Positions 16,007 to 25,028 of a stretch of DNA of 46,616 nucleotides are shown piece by piece (the stretch's first letter is position 1; every line of letters starts with the position of its first letter). Made by a program: the position numbers and the translations under genes. The stretch lies in contig DVFZ01000119.1 in the NCBI GenBank assembly GCA_018712945.1, positions 1-46,616 of the forward strand, written 5' to 3'. This DNA comes from Candidatus Pullichristensenella stercorigallinarum (GTDB lineage Bacteria; Bacillota; Clostridia; Christensenellales; Aristaeellaceae). The notes below the pieces were generated by a model, which was given only the letters and a program-made list of their open reading frames with translations, was not told where the DNA came from and ran no database searches.

Positions 16007-17188
16007 ATGGCGCGAGAAATTGAGCTGAAATACGGCGTGAACCCCAACCAGAAACCGGCCCGCATCTTTATGGAGGAGGGCGAACTGCCCCTGAAGGTGC
16101 TCTGTGGCCGCCCGGGCTATATCAACTTCCTCGACGCGCTCAACGGCTGGCAGCTTGTAAGCGAGCTGAAGCGCGCCACCGGCATGGCCGCCGCCACTTC
16201 GTTCAAGCACGTCAGCCCCGCCGGCGCCGCCGTGGGCGAGCCGCTTAGCGATACCCTGCGGCAGATGTACTTTGTGGCCCCGGACGCGGAGCTCTCCCCC
16301 CTCGCCTGCGCCTACGCGCGCGCCCGCGGCGCGGACAGGCTTTCCTCCTTTGGCGATTTTATCTCGCTGAGCGACGTATGCGACGTACCCACCGCGCGCC
16401 TGATTGCCAAAGAGGTTTCCGATGGCGTCATCGCCCCCGGCTACGAGCCTGAAGCGCTGGAAATCCTCAAGGGCAAGCGCAAGGGCAATTACAACGTCAT
16501 CCAGATCGACGAAAGCTACGTGCCCGCGGCGCTGGAGCGCAAGATGTGTTACGGCGTAACCTTTGAGCAGGGACGCAACGCCCTGGAGCTGAACGAAAGC
16601 CTGCTGGCAAACATCGTCACGGAAAACAAGGAACTGCCCGCGGAGGCAAAGCGCGACCTGCTCATCGCCCTGATTGCGCTCAAGTATACGCAGTCCAACT
16701 CCGTGTGCTACGTATCTGGCGGGCAGACCATCGGCGTGGGCGCGGGCCAACAGTCCCGCATCCACTGCACGCGCCTGGCGGGCAACAAGGCAGACCTCTG
16801 GCAGCTCCGCCACCATCCCAAGGTGCTTGCCCTGCAATTCAATCCCGCCCTGTCCCGCTCTGAGCGTGACAACACCATCGACCTGTACCTCTCCAATGAG
16901 GAAAGCGGCGACGTGCTGGGCGATGATGTATGGCAGAACTTCTTTACCGTGCGCCCCGAGCCGCTCACGCCGGATGAGAAAAAGTCGTTCCTCGCCAACA
17001 TAAGCGGCGTTTCCCTGGGCAGCGACGCTTTCTTCCCCTTTGGCGACAACATCGAGCGGGCGCGCCGCAGCGGCGTAGGCTATGTGGCCCAGCCCGGCGG
17101 CTCCATCCGCGACGACAACGTGATCGCCACCTGCAATAAATACGGCATGGTTATGGCCTTTACGGGCGTGCGCCTGTTCCACCACTAA
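16007..17188 (+). CDS. AICAR formyltransferase, stand-alone (PurH C-domain type)
   Basis: A 393-residue phosphoribosylaminoimidazolecarboxamide formyltransferase, which formylates AICAR to FAICAR. It corresponds to the C-terminal AICARFT part of PurH, with no MGS-type cyclohydrolase domain in front. Motifs include L-K-Y-G-V-N-P-N-Q at the start, the catalytic Lys67-His68 in S-F-K-H-V-S-P-A-G, G-Q-Q-S-R-I-H-C, S-D-A-F-F-P-F, Q-P-G-G-S-I-R-D and the end R-L-F-H-H. About 393 residues is the usual size of the split form in Clostridia. GGGAGAGAAG precedes the ATG. The IMP cyclohydrolase gene directly upstream supplies the missing activity. Confidence 0.94.
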   Translation: MAREIELKYGVNPNQKPARIFMEEGELPLKVLCGRPGYINFLDALNGWQLVSELKRATGMAAATSFKHVSPAGAAVGEPLSDTLRQMYFVAPDAELSPLACAYARARGADRLSSFGDFISLSDVCDVPTARLIAKEVSDGVIAPGYEPEALEILKGKRKGNYNVIQIDESYVPAALERKMCYGVTFEQGRNALELNESLLANIVTENKELPAEAKRDLLIALIALKYTQSNSVCYVSGGQTIGVGAGQQSRIHCTRLAGNKADLWQLRHHPKVLALQFNPALSRSERDNTIDLYLSNEESGDVLGDDVWQNFFTVRPEPLTPDEKKSFLANISGVSLGSDAFFPFGDNIERARRSGVGYVAQPGGSIRDDNVIATCNKYGMVMAFTGVRLFHH

Positions 17189-17206
17189 AGCTTGGAGGAT
17201 AAAACG

Positions 17207-18481
17207 ATGAAACTGATGGTCGTTGGCGGCGGCGGACGTGAACACGTGCTCATCCGCATGCTGAAAAAGAATCCCTCCGTTGAAACCATATACGCGCTGC
17301 CGGGCAACGGCGGCATCGCCCAGGACGCGCAGTGCGTGAACGTGAAGGCCACGGATCTTGACGGCATTGAGCGCTTCGCCGTGGAAAACCACATTGACTT
17401 TGCCGTGGTCGCGCCCGACGACCCGTTGGCCATGGGCTGCGTGGACCGCCTGCACGCGCAGGGCATCCCCTGCTTCGGCCCCGAAAAGCGCGCCGCCGAG
17501 ATTGAAGCCAGCAAGGTATTTTCCAAGCGCCTGATGCAAAAATACGGCATTCCCACCGCCAAATGCGAAGTATTTGACGATGCGGACGCCGCGCTCGATT
17601 ACGTGCGTAAAACGCCCGCGCCGCTGGTGGTGAAGGCCGACGGCCTGGCGCTAGGCAAGGGCGTGCTCATCTGCAAGACCACGCAGGAGGCTGAACAGGC
17701 CGTCAACCACACCATGCGCGACCACGCCTTCGGCAAGAGCGGCGACCGCGTGGTCATCGAGGAATTCCTCGAGGGCCCGGAGGTTTCGGTGCTGGCCTTT
17801 ACCGACGGCAAGGCCATGGTTCCCATGGTTTCGTCCATGGACCACAAGCGCGCCCATGACGGCGATACCGGCCTCAATACCGGCGGCATGGGCACCATCG
17901 CCCCCAATCCCTTCTATACCCCGGAAGTGGCCGCGCGCTGCATGAAGGAAATCTTCCTGCCCACCATGCGGGCCATGAACGCCGAGGGGCGCACGTTCAA
18001 GGGCTGTTTGTACTTCGGCCTGATGCTCACCAAGGACGGCCCCAAGGTGATCGAATACAACTGCCGCTTTGGCGACCCGGAGACGCAGGTGGTGCTGCCG
18101 CTTCTGGAAACCGATCTTCTCACCATCATGCAGGCTGTGGAGGCGGAGCGTCTTTCCGAAATCGACGTGCGCTTCAAAAACGGCGCGGCCTGCTGCGTCA
18201 TTCTCGCCTCGGGCGGCTACCCTGAGGCATATGAAAAAGGCAAGATCATTGATTTGGGCGGCGCGGATGCGTTGCCCGATACCTGGGTGTTCCACAGCGG
18301 CACCGCGCTCAAGGACGGCGCTTACGTCACCGCCGGCGGCCGCGTGCTGGGCGTGACGGCCACGGGCGACACGCTCAAGGACGCCATCGGCCGCGCCTAC
18401 GACGCCGCCCGCAGGGTGCGTTTCGACGGCATGTTCATGCGCTCGGATCTTGGCAAGCGGGCGCTGGAAGTGGAGGGATAG
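17207..18481 (+). CDS. purD: Phosphoribosylamine-glycine ligase PurD
   Basis: A 424-residue GAR synthetase of the ATP-grasp fold, which joins phosphoribosylamine and glycine. The N-terminal V-V-G-G-G-G-R-E-H dinucleotide-like loop is followed by the ATP-grasp core (about 100-290), with P-L-V-V-K-A-D-G-L-A-L-G-K-G-V, and E-F-L-E-G-P-E-V-S-V. N-T-G-G-M-G and E-Y-N-C-R-F-G-D-P-E-T-Q are also present. ATG 17207 is chosen because TTGGAGG lies eight bases upstream; a TTG at 17192 is part of that site. The stop is one base before the purL start, so the genes are coupled. Confidence 0.97.
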   Translation: MKLMVVGGGGREHVLIRMLKKNPSVETIYALPGNGGIAQDAQCVNVKATDLDGIERFAVENHIDFAVVAPDDPLAMGCVDRLHAQGIPCFGPEKRAAEIEASKVFSKRLMQKYGIPTAKCEVFDDADAALDYVRKTPAPLVVKADGLALGKGVLICKTTQEAEQAVNHTMRDHAFGKSGDRVVIEEFLEGPEVSVLAFTDGKAMVPMVSSMDHKRAHDGDTGLNTGGMGTIAPNPFYTPEVAARCMKEIFLPTMRAMNAEGRTFKGCLYFGLMLTKDGPKVIEYNCRFGDPETQVVLPLLETDLLTIMQAVEAERLSEIDVRFKNGAACCVILASGGYPEAYEKGKIIDLGGADALPDTWVFHSGTALKDGAYVTAGGRVLGVTATGDTLKDAIGRAYDAARRVRFDGMFMRSDLGKRALEVEG

Positions 18482-18482
18482 C

Positions 18483-21400
18483 ATGGTTGACCGCCTGTTT
18501 GTGGAAAAGAAACCCGGCTTTGACAACGAGGCCCGCGCCCTTTTGAAAGACGCGCGCTCGTTCCTGGGCGTAAAGAACCTGACCGGCCTGCGCCTTTTCA
18601 ACCGCTACGACGTGGAGGGCCTCGACCCGGCCTTATTCGACCGCGCCCGCGACACGGTATTTTCCGAGCCGCAGCTTGATAACGTGTATGAAACGCTGCC
18701 CGCAGACGAGGGCGTGGTGTTCGCCACCGAATACCTGCCCGGCCAGTTCGACCAGCGCGCTGATTCCGCGGCCCAGTGCATACAGCTCATGGCCCAGTGC
18801 GAGCGCCCCGCGGTGCGCACGGCGCTGGTATACATCCTCAAGGGCGATCTGACCCGGGAAGATGTAGAAACGCTCAAGCGCCACGTCATCAACCCCGTGG
18901 AGCGCCGCGAGGCTTCCCTGGAAAAGCCCGAAACGCTGCGCACAGACTACGCCCTGCCGGAAACCGTGGCCACCATGACCGGCTTTGTGCGCTTTGACGA
19001 GGAAGAACTGGCCGCCTTCCGCCGCCAGTACGGCCTGGCCATGGACGACGCCGACCTCGCCTTCTGCCAGAAATACTTCCAGAGTGAGCGGCGCGACCCC
19101 ACGCTCACCGAGATTCGCATGATCGACACCTATTGGTCCGATCACTGCCGCCACACTACCTTTTTGACCGAGTTTACCGACGTGCGCTTCGACGACGCGC
19201 GCGTGGAAAAGGCCTACGGGCGCTATCTGGAAATCCGCGCCGCCCTCAGGCGCACCGCCAAGCCCGTGACCCTGATGGACATGGCCACAGTGGGCGCGCG
19301 CTACTTGAAGCTCACCGGCGCGCTGACCGACCTGGACGAATCCGAGGAGATCAACGCCTGTACGGTGAAGCTGGATGTGGAGACGGACAAGGGCGTGGAA
19401 AAGTGGCTCCTGCTGTTCAAAAACGAGACGCACAACCACCCCACCGAAATCGAGCCTTTCGGCGGCGCGGCCACCTGCATCGGCGGCGCGATCCGCGACC
19501 CGCTTTCCGGGCGCGGCTATGTGTATCAGGCCATGCGCGTCACCGGCGCGGCCGACCCCACCCAGCCGGTGGAAAACACCATCTCGGGCAAGCTGCCCCA
19601 GCGCATGCTCACCACCACGGCGGCGGCGGGCTACAGCTCCTACGGCAACCAGATTGGCCTGGCCACGGGGCTGGTGGACGAGATTTATCACCCCGGCTAC
19701 GCCGCCAAGCGCATGGAAATCGGCGCTGTGGTGGGCGCGGCTCCGGCTGAAAACGTGCGCCGCGAAACGCCCGCGCCGGGCGACTGCGTGGTACTGCTGG
19801 GCGGGCGCACCGGCCGCGACGGCTGCGGCGGCGCCACCGGCTCCAGCAAGTCGCACACCGCCCATTCCCTGGAAACCTGCGGCGCGGAGGTGCAGAAGGG
19901 CAACGCCCCCGAGGAGCGCAAGCTCCAGCGCCTGTTCCGCAATCCCGAAGCGGCCAAACGTATCAAGCGCTGCAATGACTTTGGTGCCGGCGGCGTTTCC
20001 GTGGCCATCGGCGAGCTGGCCGACGGGCTTTCCATCGACCTGAACGCCGTGCCCCGCAAGTACGACGGCCTGGACGGCACGGAACTTGCCATCTCCGAAT
20101 CGCAGGAGCGCATGGCTGTGGTGCTCGCCCCCGAGGACGTCGAAGCGTTCATGGCGCTGGCACGCGAGGAAAACCTCGAAGCCACCGTGGTTGCGCATGT
20201 CACCGAGGAAAAGCGCCTGATGATGCGCTGGAACGGCCGCGTGATTGTGGACATATCGCGTGACTTCCTCAACTCCAACGGCGCGCCCAAGCAGGCGACC
20301 GCGCTGGTCGAAACGCAGCGCGCGCTTGCCGAAACCGAGCCGGACTTTGCAGAGGGGCTGCGCGCCATGACGGGCGATCTGAACATGTGTTCCCGCCGCG
20401 GCCTTTGCGAGCGCTTTGACTCCACCAACGGGGCGATGAGCCTGCTCATGCCCTTCGGAGGCAGGCGGCAGCTTACCCCGGCGCAGGCAATGGCCTCGCT
20501 GCTGCCCGTGCGCGGCGCGGAGAGCAAAACCGCCTCGGTGATGGCCTATGGCTTTGACCCGTTCGTGATGGAAAAGAGCCCCTATACCGGCGCGTATCTG
20601 TCGGTGGTGTCCTCTGTGGCCAAGCTCGTGGCTTCGGGCGCGGGTTGGCGCGGGGCGCATCTCACCTTCCAGGAATACTTCCAGCGCATGACCGGCGAGC
20701 CGGAGAAGTGGGGCCGCCCCATGGCCGCGCTGCTGGGCGCGCTGATGGCGCAGCTCGATTTGGAAATCGCCGCCATCGGCGGCAAGGACTCCATGAGCGG
20801 CTCGTTTGAACAGATGCACGTGCCGCCGACGCTGGTTTCCTTCGCCATCAACGCCTGCCGCGCGGACGGCCTGATCTCCAACGAATTCAAGCGCTCCGGC
20901 GCGCAGGTGGGCCTGCTTTTGCCCGAATACGGCGCGGACGGCCTGCCCGTGGTTGAAAGCCTGCGCGCGCTGTTCGACCGCGTCACAGAGGGCATCCGCG
21001 CGGGTAAAATCGTCTCCGCGCAGGCCATTGGCATGGGCGGCGCGGCCGAGGCCGTGTTCAAGATGGGCCTGGGCAACCGCATCGGTTTCCGCTTTGCCGA
21101 AGGCGCAAAGGATCTGTTCAAGCGCCATTACGGCGGATTTGTGGTGGAATACGCCGCAAATGCGCAGGCCGAAGAATTGCTCGGCGAAACCACGGCGGAA
21201 TACGCCCTGACGCTGGGCGGCGAGAGCGTTTCCGGCGACGAACTGGAGAAAATTTACAACGGCAAACTTGAGGACGTATTCCCGGTGCGCGCCGCGCAGG
21301 GCGAAGAAAAGCCCGAAGCTTTCCGCTTCGAGCGCAAGTCCCCCGCTCATGCAGCGGTGAAAATCGCCCGCCCGCGGGTGCTGATTCCCGTGTTCCCGGG

Positions 21401-22169
21401 TACAAACTGCGAATACGATACCGAACGCGCCTTCCATCTGGCGGGCGCGGAGACGGAGACGCTCGTGGTGCGCAACCTCACCGCCAAAGACGTGCAACAG
21501 TCCGTGGAGGCGTTCGCGCGCAGCCTGGAAAATGCGCAGATCGTCTTTATCCCCGGCGGCTTCTCCGGCGGCGACGAGCCGGACGGTTCCGGCAAGTTTA
21601 TCACCGCCTTCTTCCGCAATCCCGCCATCCGCGAGGGCGTGACGAAGCTGTTGACCGCGCGCGACGGCCTGATGGGCGGCATCTGCAACGGCTTCCAGGC
21701 GCTGATCAAGTTGGGTCTGGTGCCCTATGGCGAGATTCGCGAGCCGGATGAAAACGCGCCGACGCTGACCTTCAACGTCATCGGCCGCCACCAGTCGCGC
21801 CTGGTGCGCACGCGCGTGGCTTCGACGCTTTCCCCGTGGCTGATGCACGCCCAGGTGGGCGATATACACATCGCGCCCGTGTCCCACGGCGAGGGAAGGT
21901 TCATCGCCGACGCGCAGACCGTGCAGAGGCTTGCGCAGGCGGGACAGATTGCCACGCAGTATGTAGACGAAGCGGGCGAGCCGACCATGGATATAGACGG
22001 CAACCCCAACGGTTCCGTGTGCGCCATCGAGGGCATCACCTCCCCCGACGGCCGCGTATTCGGCCGCATGGCGCATAGCGAGCGCACCGGCGTGCATCTC
22101 TATAAGAATGTGCCCGGCAACTATGAAAGCGGCATCTTCCGCGGCGCGGTGGATTATTTCCGGGATTAA
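18483..22169 (+). CDS. purL: Phosphoribosylformylglycinamidine synthase PurL, single-chain
   Basis: A 1228-residue one-chain FGAM synthase that converts FGAR to FGAM with glutamine and ATP. Two tandem AIRS-like halves (about 170-600 and 620-940) carry W-S-D-H-C-R-H-T-T-F, N-E-T-H-N-H-P-T-E-I-E-P and G-G-K-D-S-M-S-G. A class I glutaminase domain (about 965-1228) has the nucleophile Cys1068 in G-G-I-C-N-G-F-Q-A-L. This replaces the three-subunit PurS/PurQ/PurL complex of many Bacillota. It fits the compact clostridial/Bacteroides clade, shorter than the enterobacterial enzyme of about 1295. ATG 18483 is directly behind the purD stop with GGAGGG upstream. Last gene of the operon. Confidence 0.96.
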   Translation: MVDRLFVEKKPGFDNEARALLKDARSFLGVKNLTGLRLFNRYDVEGLDPALFDRARDTVFSEPQLDNVYETLPADEGVVFATEYLPGQFDQRADSAAQCIQLMAQCERPAVRTALVYILKGDLTREDVETLKRHVINPVERREASLEKPETLRTDYALPETVATMTGFVRFDEEELAAFRRQYGLAMDDADLAFCQKYFQSERRDPTLTEIRMIDTYWSDHCRHTTFLTEFTDVRFDDARVEKAYGRYLEIRAALRRTAKPVTLMDMATVGARYLKLTGALTDLDESEEINACTVKLDVETDKGVEKWLLLFKNETHNHPTEIEPFGGAATCIGGAIRDPLSGRGYVYQAMRVTGAADPTQPVENTISGKLPQRMLTTTAAAGYSSYGNQIGLATGLVDEIYHPGYAAKRMEIGAVVGAAPAENVRRETPAPGDCVVLLGGRTGRDGCGGATGSSKSHTAHSLETCGAEVQKGNAPEERKLQRLFRNPEAAKRIKRCNDFGAGGVSVAIGELADGLSIDLNAVPRKYDGLDGTELAISESQERMAVVLAPEDVEAFMALAREENLEATVVAHVTEEKRLMMRWNGRVIVDISRDFLNSNGAPKQATALVETQRALAETEPDFAEGLRAMTGDLNMCSRRGLCERFDSTNGAMSLLMPFGGRRQLTPAQAMASLLPVRGAESKTASVMAYGFDPFVMEKSPYTGAYLSVVSSVAKLVASGAGWRGAHLTFQEYFQRMTGEPEKWGRPMAALLGALMAQLDLEIAAIGGKDSMSGSFEQMHVPPTLVSFAINACRADGLISNEFKRSGAQVGLLLPEYGADGLPVVESLRALFDRVTEGIRAGKIVSAQAIGMGGAAEAVFKMGLGNRIGFRFAEGAKDLFKRHYGGFVVEYAANAQAEELLGETTAEYALTLGGESVSGDELEKIYNGKLEDVFPVRAAQGEEKPEAFRFERKSPAHAAVKIARPRVLIPVFPGTNCEYDTERAFHLAGAETETLVVRNLTAKDVQQSVEAFARSLENAQIVFIPGGFSGGDEPDGSGKFITAFFRNPAIREGVTKLLTARDGLMGGICNGFQALIKLGLVPYGEIREPDENAPTLTFNVIGRHQSRLVRTRVASTLSPWLMHAQVGDIHIAPVSHGEGRFIADAQTVQRLAQAGQIATQYVDEAGEPTMDIDGNPNGSVCAIEGITSPDGRVFGRMAHSERTGVHLYKNVPGNYESGIFRGAVDYFRD

Positions 22170-22228
22170 ACGGAAAAACCCTGCCAAGCGCGGCGGCGGA
22201 TTTTCAGGAACGCTCCAAACGACGCGAC

Positions 22229-22264
22229 AACCGCCCCGGCCCAGAATGCCGGGGCGGTTCAGTT
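22229..22264 (+). terminator. Terminator of the purine operon
   Basis: A perfect 12-bp stem, AACCGCCCCGGC (22229-22240) with GCCGGGGCGGTT (22248-22259), has a 7-base loop and is followed by CAGTTTT. The U-run is short but the stem is very strong. Confidence 0.75.
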
Positions 22265-22507
22265 TTGTCAAAAATGCCGACACAGCTGACCGGGGACATG
22301 CACAGTGAGGCCGCAGCTATTTCTCCGGCAAATGGGGTTTGCTCACGCGAAAATACCATCTTGCAAAACCGTCTGTGCCGCGAAACGGCGCGAGCCGGTT
22401 TTGGAGATGGCGGCCGTAGCGGGGGAACTTACTTCCCCCGTCCACACATGCCGCCGGATTTTTCGGTGGCTCAAGCCGTCCCGGTAAACGACGCCGGGCC
22501 GGCTCTT
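22265..22507. other. Non-coding interval between purL and the DUF3343 gene
   Basis: No gene with a plausible start and ribosome binding site is seen. The interval holds small hairpins, for example GGGGGAA/TTCCCCC at 22421-22439 and, read on the minus strand, a GCCACCG/CGGCGGC hairpin and a GCCGG-type hairpin just behind the DUF3343 stop. These could serve as a terminator for that minus-strand gene, but U-runs are weak. Confidence 0.4.
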
Positions 22508-22783
22508 TTACTGCCGCAGCACGGTCAGCTTTGCACGCCCGCCCGTCTTTTCCACGTCGTACACACCAATCATATTTTGCGGGCGCAGGCGGTTCACCGC
22601 CGCCAACACGCGCGGCGCGTCCTGCGTTTCAAAGCGCACCGAAAGGCCGCAACCCAGGGCCACTTCGCGCGGCGTGGAGATTACGCGCACGCCCAGCCCC
22701 TCCTTTTTCAACGCCGCCTCCAGCCGCAGCACCTGCTGGCGCGAGCGGAAGGCGGCGATGCCGAAACGTTCCTGCATGGTCAT
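22508..22783 (-). CDS. DUF3343 protein, putative Se/S carrier-like
   Basis: A small 91-residue protein of the DUF3343 family (PF11823), described as selenium/sulfur-carrier-like. Visible features are a helix with R-S-R-Q-Q-V-L-R-L-E-A-A-L-K-K near the N-terminus, the family core S-T-P-R-E-V-A-L-G-C-G-L-S-V-R-F with its single conserved Cys, and a C-terminal helix ending in Y-D-V. The start is ATG 22783 or the second ATG at 22777, which is better spaced from AAGGG. It is divergent from a cysteine desulfurase-family gene 60 bp away, the typical neighbour, so the two probably act in the same sulfur or selenium transfer. Direct function is inferred. Confidence 0.78.
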   Translation of the reverse strand: MTMQERFGIAAFRSRQQVLRLEAALKKEGLGVRVISTPREVALGCGLSVRFETQDAPRVLAAVNRLRPQNMIGVYDVEKTGGRAKLTVLRQ

Positions 22784-22842
22784 TTCCCTTCTTTCTTCGC
22801 CGTATGATATTCTACGCCTGCTTGCAACGGAGGGTGAGGAAA

Positions 22843-23994
22843 ATGCAAAAAAGGGACGTCTATCTCGACAACGCGGCCACCAGCCATCCCAAGCCGGAAT
22901 GCGTTTTGAAGGCGGCATATGCCGCCATGACCGATTTCAACGCCAATCCGGGCCGCTCGGGGCATCGCCGCGCGCTGGAGGCCGCCCGCGCGGTGCTCGC
23001 CGCCCGGGAGGCGGTCGCCGCCGTGCTCGGCGCGGCGGACCCGTTTTGCGTGGCCTTCGCCTTCAACTGTACCGACGCCCTGAACCTGGCCATCAAGGGC
23101 GTTCTGCGGGCGGGCGACCATGTAATTTCCACGCTGCTGGAGCACAATTCCGTTTTGCGCGTGCTTTCGGAAATGCTGCGGCGCGAAGAGATCGAGCTGA
23201 CGCTGCTCGCCCCGCGCCCAGACGGGTTTATCGACCCGGAGGACGTGCGCCGCGCCTTGCGCAAAAACACGCGGTTGATCGCCCTGACGCACGCCTCCAA
23301 CGTCACCGGGGCCATCCAACCGGTGGCTGCCGTGGGGCAGGTGGCGCGCGAAGCGGGCGTGACGTTTCTGGTGGATGGGGCGCAGGCGCTGGGGGCGATG
23401 CCGGTGGACGTAAACGCGCTTGCCTGCCAGCTCTACGCCTTCCCCGGCCACAAATCGTTGCTTGGGCCGCAGGGCACCGGTGGGCTGTACATCGCCCCAG
23501 GGCTGGAGCTTGCGCCCCTGCGCGAAGGCGGCACCGGTTCTTCCTCGGAAAGCATGCTCCAACCTACGGAACGGCCGGAGCGCTATGAATCCGGCACGCT
23601 GAACCTGCCCGGCATCGCCGGTTTGGGCGCGGGCGCGGAATATGTACGCAAAGGGCTTTCGCAGATTTTCATGCGCGAACGGGAAGTGACCACGGCGCTT
23701 TACGAGGGCCTGCGCGAAATCGCCGGGGTAGATGTCTACGCCCCGGACGAGGAGGCGGCGCGCGCAGGCATTGTTTCCTTCAACGCCGGCGACCTCACCA
23801 GCGCACAGGCGGCGGACTACCTCGACCGCGAGGGCATCGCCGTGCGCGGCGGGCTGCACTGCGCCCCCGGCGCGCACCACTTTCTGGGCACCCTCGAACG
23901 CGGCGCGGTGCGCGCCAGCGTCGGCCATGCTACGTCGTTTGAGGATGTAGAGGCGCTTTTGCGGGCGGTAAAGAAGATGCTCCGGGAAGCGTAG
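22843..23994 (+). CDS. Cysteine desulfurase-family protein (class V aminotransferase)
   Basis: A 383-residue PLP enzyme that releases sulfur, or selenium, from cysteine or selenocysteine. V-Y-L-D-N-A-A-T-S-H-P-K-P opens the protein, as in the clostridial NifS-like subfamily. The PLP lysine is Lys204 in P-G-H-K-S-L-L-G-P-Q-G-T-G. The active-site Cys340 lies in R-G-G-L-H-C-A-P, on the short loop typical of group II (SufS/CsdB-like) enzymes. The R-Y-E-S-G-T-L-N motif is intact. ATG 22843 has GGAGGGTGAGG upstream; a long in-frame extension reads through the divergent DUF3343 gene and is rejected. The DUF3343 neighbour suggests a role in Se/S trafficking and not general Fe-S assembly. Confidence 0.9.
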   Translation: MQKRDVYLDNAATSHPKPECVLKAAYAAMTDFNANPGRSGHRRALEAARAVLAAREAVAAVLGAADPFCVAFAFNCTDALNLAIKGVLRAGDHVISTLLEHNSVLRVLSEMLRREEIELTLLAPRPDGFIDPEDVRRALRKNTRLIALTHASNVTGAIQPVAAVGQVAREAGVTFLVDGAQALGAMPVDVNALACQLYAFPGHKSLLGPQGTGGLYIAPGLELAPLREGGTGSSSESMLQPTERPERYESGTLNLPGIAGLGAGAEYVRKGLSQIFMREREVTTALYEGLREIAGVDVYAPDEEAARAGIVSFNAGDLTSAQAADYLDREGIAVRGGLHCAPGAHHFLGTLERGAVRASVGHATSFEDVEALLRAVKKMLREA

Positions 23995-23999
23995 CGGAC

Positions 24000-24032
24000 A
24001 AAAACGCCCTTTCCCATGCCGGGGAAAGGGCG
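24000..24032 (-). terminator. Terminator of the nucleotidyltransferase gene
   Basis: A perfect 11-bp stem (CGCCCTTTCCC with GGGAAAGGGCG) and a 6-base loop. Read on the minus strand it is followed by TTTTT. It may also stop plus-strand transcripts of the desulfurase gene, though no T-run lies on that side. Confidence 0.8.
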
Positions 24033-24045
24033 CTGCTATAATATT

Positions 24046-24792
24046 CTATTTGCCCGCGAACCGCTCGCAGACCTCCTTATACGCTTCCGGCGTGCCAATG
24101 TCAATGCACTCGCCTTCAAACAGATATACGCCCACCTCGCGGCGACTGTAGAGCCATTCGGGGAAGTGGCCGGGGGCGTCCGGGGCGTTGCCCTCGTCCA
24201 GATAGCGGCGGATGAGTGGCACGGTGTCGCGCCGGTAGAGGTAGAGGGCGTAGATGGCCACATCCGTCTGTGGTTCTTGCGGCTTTTCCACCAGCGCGGT
24301 GACGCGGTTGTTCTTATCCAGCGTGGCCACGGCAAAGCGCTTGAGATCCTCCACCCAGCCGATGTGCTTGCCCAGCAGCGTATCGCGGTCGTGCCGGCGG
24401 AAATCTGCCACAAAGTCCCGCAGGGGAAAGGTGAAAAAGTCATCCGAGGCGGCGACGAGCAGGTCGTCGTCCACATGCCGGTGATCCAGCACAAAGCGTA
24501 TATCCCCCACCGCGCCGAGACGGTTTTCGTTGGAATCGGTGCCGTCGTCCAACACGTCCAGCTTCAGGCGCGGGTAGCGAATCCCCGCCTCTGCCGCCCA
24601 GTCAGAAAACTGACCAAAGAAGCGGCTGTTGGTAACGATATAGGCCGTATCAACCTCGTCAATGGTGGCAATCTCATCCATTAGGTAGTCCAGCATCACT
24701 TTGCCGCCAACGGGCAAGAGCGCTTTGGGCCTGTCCTTGGTCAGCGGATACATGCGCGTGGCGTAGCCCGCGGCAAGAATGATCGCTTTCAT
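24046..24792 (-). CDS. Sugar-1-phosphate nucleotidyltransferase
   Basis: A 248-residue NTP_transferase-family enzyme that joins a sugar-1-phosphate to a nucleoside triphosphate, giving an NDP-sugar for surface glycans. The nucleotide-binding loop A-I-I-L-A-A-G-Y-A-T-R-M-Y-P-L-T-K-D-R-P-K-A-L-L is at the N-terminus; the metal-binding Asp is in A-A-S-D-D-F-F, and V-E-K-P-Q lies in the substrate loop. The end contains C-I-D-I-G-T-P-E-A-Y. It is nearest to glucose-1-phosphate thymidylyl/uridylyl-type enzymes, but the base and sugar cannot be read from sequence. The ATG is preceded by GGGGGATGAG. It is a single-gene unit with its own promoter and terminator. Confidence 0.85.
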   Translation of the reverse strand: MKAIILAAGYATRMYPLTKDRPKALLPVGGKVMLDYLMDEIATIDEVDTAYIVTNSRFFGQFSDWAAEAGIRYPRLKLDVLDDGTDSNENRLGAVGDIRFVLDHRHVDDDLLVAASDDFFTFPLRDFVADFRRHDRDTLLGKHIGWVEDLKRFAVATLDKNNRVTALVEKPQEPQTDVAIYALYLYRRDTVPLIRRYLDEGNAPDAPGHFPEWLYSRREVGVYLFEGECIDIGTPEAYKEVCERFAGK

Positions 24793-24825
24793 ATCTCATC
24801 CCCCATTGTATTGATATACGGTTAT

Positions 24826-24854
24826 ACTATACCATATTTTAGTGGATTTTACAA
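24826..24854 (-). promoter_or_regulatory. Promoter of the nucleotidyltransferase gene
   Basis: On the minus strand TTGTAA (24849-24854), 17-bp spacer, TATAGT (24826-24831), in an AT-rich region unlike the surrounding sequence. Confidence 0.65.
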
Positions 24855-25028
24855 TCGTGCCCCTCATTAAAATCAACAAAATGTAACCACTTTTCTGTAA
24901 ACATCCAGCTTTATAGGCCATTTTTTAATATTTCACCAGCAGCATAATCCTTGACGCGGCGGAAAACCCGGCGAGACGGCCTGCCTCTTGTAACCCGCCT
25001 GCGCAATTATGCTTGCTGGTAAACCGGC

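Noticed and set aside
15320-17539. Antisense open frame of 739 codons across the cyclohydrolase, transformylase and purD genes
   Set aside because: A shadow of three well-supported plus-strand genes; no ribosome binding site and no domain.
18633-22283. Antisense open frame of over 1200 codons opposite purL
   Set aside because: It mirrors the codon-position bias of a GC-rich gene; purL on the plus strand has full family motifs, and the antisense product is rich in His/Ala/Gly with no recognisable domain.
22265-22807. Plus-strand frame of 180 codons behind the purine operon
   Set aside because: Begins at a codon without a ribosome binding site right at the terminator and runs antisense through the DUF3343 gene.
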